Of a stretch of DNA of 14,046 nt, positions 5,523 to 10,763 are shown piece by piece. Each line of letters starts with the position of its first letter. Position 1 is the stretch's first letter. This DNA comes from Alphaproteobacteria bacterium (GTDB lineage: Bacteria; Pseudomonadota; Alphaproteobacteria; UBA2136; UBA6156): NCBI GenBank assembly GCA_027489415.1, contig JAIXZU010000122.1, forward strand, positions 1 to 14,046, written 5' to 3'. The position numbers were made by a program, and so were the translations under genes. The notes under the pieces were generated by a model. That model was given only the letters and a program-made list of their open reading frames with translations. It searched no databases and was not told the origin of the DNA.

Positions 5523-5981
5523 TTATACAGCCGCCTCATCAATCAGCCGCTGCTCAGCAATCGTCACAAACGGAAACGCCTGCCATTCGCCATTCGCCTC
5601 ATCCGGCCAACTGTCGTCGTAGCGCATGTCCAAATCGTTCCAATCAGCATAATCGCTCAACTTGCCGGCCGCTTTCAGCTCATCAATCTTATGCTTCGCC
5701 TCGTCCAGCTTAACCCGCCAGTTGTCGGTATCCTGCTGCATGAAATGCATGTGGAGGGATTGCTGGTCGGTGTAACTCGCATAAATCGTCACCACACGCG
5801 CCGCCAACTCAGGGTCGGTCAGCGCCTCCAGCAGTGGGCGGAAACCAATCCCAACAACGGGGCCATCCGGTATGCGCGGCGGCACAACTTCAGCCTCAGT
5901 GGCCGCCTCAGTGCTGGCAGTCACCGCAGTCACGGCACCAACGGCCGCAGCCGCCTTAAAAAATCCACGTCTGTTCAACAT
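5523..5981 (-). CDS. Tat-exported hypothetical protein (152 aa)
   Basis: The N-terminus MLNRRGFFKAAAAVGAVTAV is a classical twin-arginine signal (RRGFFK plus a weakly hydrophobic Ala-rich stretch), with likely cleavage around residue 27. The mature part, about 125 residues, is acidic and unrecognised. It contains VGIGFRPLLEAL (43-54), a VVTIYASYTDQQS segment, TDNW (85-88) and helical KLDEAKHKIDEL. The first 16 bases are identical to those of the Tat gene at 6089-6571. The region 43-88 resembles residues 37-91 of the 136-residue protein at 6883-7293, suggesting distant paralogy. A Shine-Dalgarno AGGGAG lies upstream of the ATG. Tat export usually implies folding or cofactor loading before export, but no cofactor motif is seen. 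Function unknown. Confidence 0.78.
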   Translation of the reverse strand: MLNRRGFFKAAAAVGAVTAVTASTEAATEAEVVPPRIPDGPVVGIGFRPLLEALTDPELAARVVTIYASYTDQQSLHMHFMQQDTDNWRVKLDEAKHKIDELKAAGKLSDYADWNDLDMRYDDSWPDEANGEWQAFPFVTIAEQRLIDEAAV

Positions 5982-6044
5982 CGCAAGTCTCCCTGTGCGA
6001 AGAAGTTAAAAAGGAAATAATGATTCCACCCACTACCCCAATAC

Positions 6045-6058
6045 CGCATACAAAACAA
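6045..6058 (-). promoter_or_regulatory. Shared 14-base promoter-like element, copy B
   Basis: On the minus strand this reads TTGTTTTGTATGCG, identical over 14 bases to 6839-6852. It lies just downstream of the preceding gene's terminator hairpin and about 65 bases before the start at 5981. TTGTTT could be a -35; the -10 would then be a poor TAGTGG at 6030-6035. Part of the T run may instead belong to the terminator. Confidence 0.35.
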
Positions 6059-6084
6059 GGCCCGGAGAGTATCTCTCCGGGCCT
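6058..6084 (-). terminator. Terminator after the second Tat-protein gene
   Basis: An 11-bp perfect stem AGGCCCGGAGA / TCTCCGGGCCT with a 5-base loop, followed on the minus strand by TTGTTTTG. It lies immediately after the stop of the gene 6089-6571. The stem shares CCCGGAGA / TCTCCGGG with the terminator at 5493. Confidence 0.75.
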
Positions 6085-6088
6085 GTCA

Positions 6089-6571
6089 CTACCCCGCATA
6101 ACCCATATGTCGCAGGTAATCATCTTCGTTCATCAGGAAGGCGAACTTCCGCAATCGCGCATCACTCAACTTCCCGCCGCTGTCAAACGGCCGTCCACCA
6201 CGCTCCCAGAGAATCTCCGGAATCTCATCCAGCTCTTCCCGCTCGCGCAGCTTGTCGGCTGCAAGCAGCTCCCTGTGCATCAGGGCATCCTTCATCTTGG
6301 CCACCCCGTAGTCGTGGCGGGGGTTCCGCAACTGCCTTGCTTCAGCACGGTGCAACTGGTCCAATCGCTCATGAATCCGGATAAAACTCGCCTGCGTCAG
6401 CAGGATGTAGTCGATATCCTCAATCGCAACCCGCCCGTCATACACGTCAAACAGGCAAAAGAACGAATGCCCCACAAGCTTGCCCGTTGCAGCTTCCGCC
6501 ACACCAAGCCCACTGGCTGCCACCGCCATACCTGCCGCCGTCATTTTCAGAAGTTCACGTCTGTTCAACAT
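6089..6571 (-). CDS. Second Tat-exported hypothetical protein (160 aa)
   Basis: It starts MLNRRELLKMTAAGMAVAAS, a twin-arginine signal (NRRELLKM) with a moderately hydrophobic stretch and a likely AEA cleavage site near residue 26. The mature protein is charged and unrecognised. It has VGHSFFCLFDVYDGR, then YILLTQASFIRIHERLDQL, then a strongly helical REREELDEIPEILWERG, and ends FLMNEDDYLRHMGYAG. A strong Shine-Dalgarno AGGAGG precedes the ATG. It lies 28 bases downstream of the 59-residue gene with no terminator between, so they are probably one unit. Beyond the identical start of the signal peptide, similarity to the other Tat protein (5523-5981) is weak. Function unknown. Confidence 0.77.
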   Translation of the reverse strand: MLNRRELLKMTAAGMAVAASGLGVAEAATGKLVGHSFFCLFDVYDGRVAIEDIDYILLTQASFIRIHERLDQLHRAEARQLRNPRHDYGVAKMKDALMHRELLAADKLREREELDEIPEILWERGGRPFDSGGKLSDARLRKFAFLMNEDDYLRHMGYAG

Positions 6572-6599
6572 CCAAGCCTCCTAAGCTACGGAAAAAGAG

Positions 6600-6779
6600 T
6601 CATTCCTTAGGGAAAGTAAACGAAGCCGAACTCAGCGGAGCATCTTCGCGTCGGGGCTTCCGGTTAGGGGCACTCGGCTTAACAAGCTCAGCACGCCCCA
6701 AAGCTAAAATCTCCTCAGGTGTCATAGGCTTGTCAGGTTTATGCCCGTCTTCAGGGGAAGTTTCATCTCTCTGAGTCAT
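6600..6779 (-). CDS. Hypothetical 59-residue hydrophilic protein
   Basis: A short gene read directly from the minus strand: ATG at 6777-6779, TGA at 6600-6602, 59 codons. A strong Shine-Dalgarno (GAGGAGA) sits six bases before the start, the same context used by the neighbouring genes. The product is hydrophilic and Pro/charged-rich: it starts MTQRDETSPEDGHKPDKP, has a possible helix PEEILALGRAEL in the middle, and ends SSASFTFPKE. No Cys, no signal, no membrane span. It is the first gene of a likely two-gene unit with the Tat-protein gene 28 bases downstream. No family recognised; the ribosome site and spacing are the main evidence that it is real. Confidence 0.62.
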   Translation of the reverse strand: MTQRDETSPEDGHKPDKPMTPEEILALGRAELVKPSAPNRKPRREDAPLSSASFTFPKE

Positions 6780-6838
6780 AGAAGTCTCCTCAAAAGGAAT
6801 TGAAAAAGGTCATTTAGGCCCCCACCATGCCCTAAAAT

Positions 6839-6852
6839 CGCATACAAAACAA
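6839..6852 (-). promoter_or_regulatory. Shared 14-base promoter-like element, copy A
   Basis: TTGTTTTGTATGCG on the minus strand, identical to copy B at 6045-6058. It is followed at -10 spacing by CATGGT and lies about 60 bases upstream of the 59-residue gene, just after the terminator of the gene ending at 6883. Its role as a -35 region is inferred from position only. Confidence 0.35.
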
Positions 6853-6860
6853 CAAAAAAG

Positions 6861-6878
6861 CCCCGGGTTTCCCCGGGG
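6861..6878 (-). terminator. Terminator after the 136-residue gene
   Basis: A perfect 7-bp stem CCCCGGG / CCCGGGG with a 4-base loop; on the minus strand it is followed by six Ts (6854-6859). It lies four bases past the stop of the gene 6883-7293. Confidence 0.88.
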
Positions 6879-6882
6879 TATC

Positions 6883-7293
6883 CTAGTTCAGCGTCATCAT
6901 GCGGCCATACACCGCAAGGTCCCATGCCGCACGGTGGCGCAGCAACTCACTGTGCCCGTCCGGCGCACCGCGGCGTAGTAGGCCCTTGCGAATCAGGTAG
7001 CCCACCGTGGTCTCATTCTGCCAGTTGTCGTCGCGGTCGTGGCTGAACTCGCGCCACATACCGTGGGTCACATAGCGGTCATAGTCCGTGTCCGTCAGGT
7101 AAATCGCCTGCACATCGTTCAGGGATGATCTCTCAATCCCCATTCCGTTCAGCGCATCTATCAGGGCACGCACACCGTACCCAATCAGGTGGCGGTCGGC
7201 ATCGTCAGCATCTAAAATCAGAATAGGCTCATTCAGGGGCGCATCAGGCAGGCTCGCTCCACGCGCCGCAGGTCTGCGGTTCATACTTGGCAT
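6883..7293 (-). CDS. Hypothetical 136-residue protein, distant paralogue of 5523-5981
   Basis: The start is set at ATG 7293, seven bases after the Shine-Dalgarno GAGGAG; a longer form from a TTG at 7308 would overlap that site. An Arg/Pro-rich N-terminus (MPSMNRRPAARGAS) lacks a hydrophobic stretch, so there is no signal peptide. The body has IGYGVRALIDAL (37-48), VQAIYLTDTDYDRY, RDDNW (87-91) and IRKGLLRRG. The order and spacing of IG.G.R.L..AL, .IY.., and D.DNW match the Tat protein at 5523-5981, which suggests a shared family with one exported and one cytoplasmic member. The similarity is judged by eye. No known family is recognised. The gene is a single unit with its own terminator. The 151 bases upstream of its start hold only a possible promoter and the next terminator. 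Confidence 0.75.
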   Translation of the reverse strand: MPSMNRRPAARGASLPDAPLNEPILILDADDADRHLIGYGVRALIDALNGMGIERSSLNDVQAIYLTDTDYDRYVTHGMWREFSHDRDDNWQNETTVGYLIRKGLLRRGAPDGHSELLRHRAAWDLAVYGRMMTLN

Positions 7294-7422
7294 CGCTGGT
7301 CTCCTCAAATGGGTGAAAAGGTCTCACAGCTCAGTCAGTTCAGGCAGGGTTAAGCGAAAAAGGATCGTCTATGTCCCAAGTCTGCCGTAAAAGCCCAACA
7401 CTCACAACGCACAAGCCAAAAA

Positions 7423-7446
7423 AGGAGGCGCATTCCCGCGCCTCCT
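7423..7446 (-). terminator. Terminator overlapping the end of the 79-residue gene
   Basis: A perfect 9-bp stem AGGAGGCGC / GCGCCTCCT with a 6-base loop; on the minus strand it is followed by five Ts and then GGC. Its first arm overlaps the TAG stop at 7445-7447, so the final codon is part of the hairpin. Confidence 0.85.
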
Positions 7447-7684
7447 ACCGTTTCGTGTCGCTTTTCAGCAACGTCTCTGCCTGCTCGCGCAGCCCGCGCA
7501 CGTCGGCCTGCCGCATGGCATGAATTTCATCAGCTAGCAGCAGCATGGCTTCGGCCCGTTCCGCAGCCGGAATATCTCTCAGCAGACAAAACCGTATCCG
7601 TCCCCGAAAGTGGGCCACGCCACCAAAGTAAATCTGGGCTTCACGCAGGTTCCGTATTTCCCCGTAGGGGTTATGGGAAGTCAT
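7445..7684 (-). CDS. Hypothetical 79-residue protein
   Basis: The start is taken as ATG 7684, preceded at normal distance by GGAGG; the longer frame from 7699 would include the Shine-Dalgarno itself. The product begins MTSHNPYGEIRNLREAQIYF, has GGVAHFRGRIRFCLL, then a long helical part (AERAEAMLLLADEIHAMRQADVRGLREQAETLL). It has a single Cys, no signal peptide and no membrane span. LREAQIYF faintly recalls VQAIYL in the 136-residue neighbour, but this is too short to claim homology. It is a stand-alone transcription unit between two hairpin terminators. No family recognised. Confidence 0.72.
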   Translation of the reverse strand: MTSHNPYGEIRNLREAQIYFGGVAHFRGRIRFCLLRDIPAAERAEAMLLLADEIHAMRQADVRGLREQAETLLKSDTKR

Positions 7685-7770
7685 CAAGTCCTCCATCAAA
7701 AAGGGCAGGGGGTGTAAGCACTTGGCTCAAACCCACCATACCACCCAAACCCCCAAAACCAACAAAAAAA

Positions 7771-7798
7771 GGCCGGGAGGATATGAATCCCCCCGACC
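7771..7798 (-). terminator. Minus-strand terminator with G-U pairs
   Basis: A 12-bp stem between 7771-7782 and 7787-7798 with a 4-base loop. As RNA of the minus strand it pairs fully with two G-U wobbles and is followed by seven Us; the plus-strand transcript would have mismatches. It is therefore directional and serves the gene ending at 7805. Confidence 0.85.
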
Positions 7799-7804
7799 AT
7801 GATG

Positions 7805-8590
7805 TTACCGCCCAGACAACTCAAATGGCGGCGCCTTTCTGGGAACATAGCCCCCCCACTTGGCAGCCTTAGCTTCGGCAGTCGCCGCCGCAGCAGCCTG
7901 AGCCTCAGCCAGGGCCTGAGCCTGTGCTTCGAACTCAGCCTTGGCCTTAGCAGCCTCAGCAGCAGCGGTTTCAGCCGCGGCCTTGATGCGCTCAGCCTCA
8001 GCCATGGCCTCATCAGCCTTGGCCATAGCATCAGCCGCAGCCGCGATGTCCGACTCTACCTCCTGAATCGCCGCCTCAATGGCAGCGTCCCGAATGTCAA
8101 ACAGTTCGTCCTCCAGCTCCTGAGCCGCCTTGACCCAAAGGTCAACATCGGACTCAACAGAAGCTTCAGCCGAAGTTTCAGGTTCAGCCTGTGCTTCCGG
8201 TTCGACCGGAGCCACAGTTTCGACCCGAGTCTCGGTTTCGACCTTAGTCTCGGTATCACCCGAACCTTCAGTCTGGCCCTGCGCCTCATCCAAATTCGTC
8301 ACCGGCTCCGAAACCACAGGCTCCGAACCCTTCGCCTCAAGCTGTTCCTTCAACCCCGCAAAGGGCGAAGAAGAAGTAGAAGCCTCCTGCTGAAGGTCGC
8401 GCATTGCGGCCGCCAGCATATCAGGGTCAACGTCCTCATCGGACGCCTCAACAACGGGCGACTGCTCGACCAAAGTCTTTTCAGACTTTTTGGCCTTGCC
8501 ACCCTTGCCCTGTCCCTTGCCTTTTTTGATGGGCCGACCGTCATCTTCACGGTCAAGCGCATCGATATCCACTCCTCTGGTGCGAGCCAT
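7805..8590 (-). CDS. Ala/Glu-rich disordered and coiled-coil protein (261 aa)
   Basis: The start is ATG 8590 with Shine-Dalgarno GAGGAG; a longer 273-residue form lacks one. Three zones are visible. First is a basic N-terminus (about 1-45) with a Lys/Gly run, KKGKGQGKGGKAKKSEK. Next is an acidic Ser/Thr/Glu/Pro-rich stretch with repeats (about 50-150, including ETKVETETRVET). Last is a long Ala/Glu/Lys coiled coil (about 150-245; AKADEAMAEAERIKAAAETA and similar), ending in a short distinct tail WGGYVPRKAPPFELSGR. No signal peptide or membrane segment. Composition alone drives weak similarity to many coiled-coil proteins, so no function is assigned. The conserved-looking tail could be a docking motif. 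Its own promoter and terminator flank it. Confidence 0.78.
   Translation of the reverse strand: MARTRGVDIDALDREDDGRPIKKGKGQGKGGKAKKSEKTLVEQSPVVEASDEDVDPDMLAAAMRDLQQEASTSSSPFAGLKEQLEAKGSEPVVSEPVTNLDEAQGQTEGSGDTETKVETETRVETVAPVEPEAQAEPETSAEASVESDVDLWVKAAQELEDELFDIRDAAIEAAIQEVESDIAAAADAMAKADEAMAEAERIKAAAETAAAEAAKAKAEFEAQAQALAEAQAAAAATAEAKAAKWGGYVPRKAPPFELSGR
8217..8252 (-). repeat. 18-base in-gene tandem duplication
   Basis: Two adjacent 18-base units, 8217-8234 and 8235-8252, differ at two positions. They encode ETRVET and ETKVET in the acidic zone of the 261-residue protein. They indicate in-frame repeat expansion of the disordered region. Confidence 0.75.
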
Positions 8591-8633
8591 AGGAATTCTC
8601 CTCTCAAGTTTGAAATATGGAAACATTCAGTCA

Positions 8634-8647
8634 TCCCGCAAGCGGGA
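8634..8647 (-). other. 5'-leader stem-loop of the 261-residue gene
   Basis: TCCCGC-AA-GCGGGA on the plus strand; on the minus-strand RNA it folds as UCCCG-CUUG-CGGGA, with a CUUG tetraloop. It would lie within the first 20 bases of the transcript predicted from the promoter at 8657-8684. It is not followed by a T run, so it is unlikely to be a terminator; mRNA stabilisation is a possibility. Confidence 0.4.
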
Positions 8648-8656
8648 ATTAAACAA

Positions 8657-8684
8657 ATTATGGGCCCCAACCGCACCTTTTCAA
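8657..8684 (-). promoter_or_regulatory. Promoter of the 261-residue gene
   Basis: On the minus strand: -35 TTGAAA (8679-8684), a 16-base spacer, -10 CATAAT (8657-8662). It predicts a transcript start near 8650 and a leader of about 60 bases before ATG 8590. Confidence 0.5.
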
Positions 8685-8713
8685 CCACCTAACCCCGAAA
8701 TTCTCCATAAAAA

Positions 8714-8729
8714 GGGGGCCTAAGCCCCC
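8714..8729 (-). terminator. Terminator after rsmA
   Basis: A 6-bp GC stem GGGGGC / GCCCCC with a 4-base loop, followed on the minus strand by five Ts, lies five bases past the rsmA stop. It closes the lptD-surA-rsmA unit. Confidence 0.88.
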
Positions 8730-8733
8730 AACC

Positions 8734-9504
8734 TCACGCTAAGTTCGCAAGCGCACAAATCTGTTCTGTATCAAGTACTTCACCGCGTAGGCTCGGCTCA
8801 ATCCCCAACCCCAGCATGGCCTCTTCACTTACCACACCTTTCAAAACGCCGCGCAACATCTTCCTGCGCTGCCCGAAAATCAGCCGCAGCACATGGTCAA
8901 GCTTGCGCATATCCACGGCCACACGGGGCTGGGGCAGGGGGGTTAATCGCGCCACGCTGCTCATCACTTTAGGCGGCGGGGTAAACGCCCCCGGCGCCAC
9001 ATCAAACAAATCTTCCCGTTCGCATAATAAATCGCACAGAACACCCAGCCGCCCCCAGTCGCGCGTATCCGGCACGGCACAAATCCGCTCAATCACTTCT
9101 TTTTGCAGCATGAAAACCATGTCTTTCGGCGGCTGTGCCGTGGTCACCAACTGCACCACAATCTCGGTACCCACATTGTACGGCAGGTTACCCGCTACTT
9201 TCCTTCCACTTACCACAACCTCGCGGCCAAGTACTTGTAAAGCATCACCCCGTACCACGGTTAACCGCCCGTTGTACGCGCGGCTCATGGCTTCCAGCCC
9301 GTCCCAGCAACGCTCGTCAATCTCAATCGCCGTCACCACGGCACCCGCTTCCAGCAAGGCTTTGGTCAGCACTCCAGTGCCCGGCCCAATCTCAATAACC
9401 TGCTCACCGGCCTCAGCCCCCACAGCCTCCACAATCCGCTCCACAATGCGGCGCTCATGCAGGAAATGCTGCCCAAGCCGCTTGTCCGGCCTCACATTAC
9501 TCAT
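8734..9504 (-). CDS. rsmA: 16S rRNA dimethyladenosine transferase RsmA (KsgA)
   Basis: Dimethylates two adjacent adenines in the 3'-terminal helix of 16S rRNA during small-subunit maturation (A1518/A1519 in E. coli numbering). The 256 residues are of normal family length. Visible are the N-terminal KRLGQHFL (8-15), the SAM loop EIGPGTG (38-44), acidic AIEID (59-63), GDAL (86-89), the catalytic NLPYN (106-110), FMLQKEVIERI (131-141) and FTPPPKVMSSVARL (174-187). The C-terminal FGQRRKMLRGVLKG completes the pattern. The ATG at 9504 has a Shine-Dalgarno AGGAG overlapping the surA stop, 11 bases upstream, so it is co-transcribed with surA and lptD. pdxA, commonly between surA and rsmA, is absent. 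A terminator follows. Confidence 0.97.
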   Translation of the reverse strand: MSNVRPDKRLGQHFLHERRIVERIVEAVGAEAGEQVIEIGPGTGVLTKALLEAGAVVTAIEIDERCWDGLEAMSRAYNGRLTVVRGDALQVLGREVVVSGRKVAGNLPYNVGTEIVVQLVTTAQPPKDMVFMLQKEVIERICAVPDTRDWGRLGVLCDLLCEREDLFDVAPGAFTPPPKVMSSVARLTPLPQPRVAVDMRKLDHVLRLIFGQRRKMLRGVLKGVVSEEAMLGLGIEPSLRGEVLDTEQICALANLA

Positions 9505-9515
9505 CGCAACTACTC

Positions 9516-10763
9516 CTACAACCGAACGTCAAGGAAGGCACGCTGCCGCAGGTTCTGCATGAAGCGCCGCGCCTCAAGCTCCACACGGTTACCGAAAATA
9601 TTATTCATCACACGCTCGCGGTAGGCGTTCAGCTGGGCGGGCATCGCTTGGCGGCTATCAGCCACGTAAATACGCGCCATGTTGCCATTCACGGTGACAA
9701 CGTCGCTCCAGCGGCCCGGCTCAACGTCTTCCAAGGCTTTGGCCAGCTCGGGGTCAAGGTCGTTTTGCACAACCCAACCCAGCGCTTGGCTGGCAGGGAA
9801 AGCCTCCTTGAACTCGCCTTTCTCAAAATACGCTTTTACCTCAAACCCCTTGCGCAGGGCAGCCACCTGCTTGTTCAGGCTCTCCTCAACCTGCTTGGAA
9901 TCCTCACCAGCCTTGGTCGCCAGCAAGTAAAGCTCAAGCTGGGTCTGCGGGCCGGTCTCAACCGCCTTGGTGCTGCGCACGTTTTCAAGCTTGACAAGGT
10001 ACCATCCCAGCGGCGTCCGAATCGGCTCACTCACCTGTCCCGGCTCAAGCTTGTCCAGCGCTTCTTCAAGCTGAGGGTTTAGCTCCCCGCTGCTGAACCA
10101 CCCAAGGTTACCGCCACTTGCGGCACTCTTGTCTTCGCTATACACGCGGGCCAATTCGTCAAACTTCTCACCAGCCGCAATCTTGGTTTTCAGCTCGGTA
10201 AGCTTATCCAACTGGGCTTTGTCGCCAGTGCCATCACTACCGGCATTAAGCTGAATTACACTAATCTCGCGGTCCATCACTTTGCGGCTTTTGGCCAACT
10301 CGGAAATCAACCGGTCAGCCTCAGCCGTACCAACCTGCACACGCGGCTGCACGTCACGGGCAATCACTTTCTGCCAGACAGTCTCCGCCGCCAGCTAATC
10401 ATACGCAGTCTGCTCCAGTCCGGCAGTCAGGGCGTTCCAGTTACTTTGGCCTCCAAGGCTCTCAACCGCTTTGGCTTTCGTCGCGGCCAGCTCCTGCGGG
10501 GTCATTTTAATCCGCGCAGCAGTCGCGTATTGGCGCTGCAATTCCTCATCAATCAAACCGGAAAGGGTGCGCTTGCTAACAGCCGCCCGCTGTTGGGCAT
10601 TGGGGCTGGTCATGCCCAGCTGGCGCAGGTTCAGGCTTGTGCGCTCCTCAAGCTGGGTCAATGTAATAACCTGGTCATTCACCACCGCCACAATACGATC
10701 AGCCGCCGCAGCACCCGCCACAACGCCCACCACCATCAGGATGGTCCAGAAAATCTGTCTCAT
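9516..10763 (-). pseudogene. surA: surA, periplasmic chaperone, interrupted by in-frame TAG
   Basis: SurA is the periplasmic chaperone/peptidyl-prolyl isomerase that escorts outer-membrane beta-barrels such as LptD. The N-terminal part (codons 1-122) has a signal peptide (MRQIFWTILMVVGVVAGAAA) and the SurA N-domain (RIVAVVNDQVITLTQLEER). Codon 123 is TAG (10395-10397), and the same frame continues at once with LAAETVWQKVIARDVQPRV. A parvulin domain follows (about 168-262; GGNLGWFSSGELNP, LGWYLVKLENV) and then a degenerate second one (ALGWVVQNDLDPELAKAL). There is no frameshift; one base change (for example CAG to TAG) explains it. TAG ends icd, lptG and surA itself, so it is a true stop here. 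Possible outcomes are a nonsense mutation, a sequence error, readthrough, or restart at GTG 10367, which has only a weak ribosome site. Its start overlaps the lptD stop by one base. Confidence 0.85.

Noticed and set aside
5493..6084. CRISPR-like array or mobile-element ends from the similar CCCGGAGA hairpins
   Set aside because: They are two terminators with different loops at gene ends, with no regular spacing and no target-site duplications.
5523..8723. Long plus-strand open frames (for example 6020-6610 and 7799-8692)
   Set aside because: They are antisense shadows of the minus-strand genes, give Ser/Arg/Leu-rich products without motifs, and lack ribosome sites; the minus strand has Shine-Dalgarno sites, signal peptides and matching terminators.
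10395..10397. TAG reassigned to an amino acid in this genome
   Set aside because: TAG terminates icd, lptG, surA itself and the 136-residue gene at natural protein ends, so it is a normal stop.
9516..10763. surA split by a frameshift, or two separate genes
   Set aside because: Both halves are in the same frame, separated only by one TAG; the second half lacks a signal peptide and a good ribosome site.
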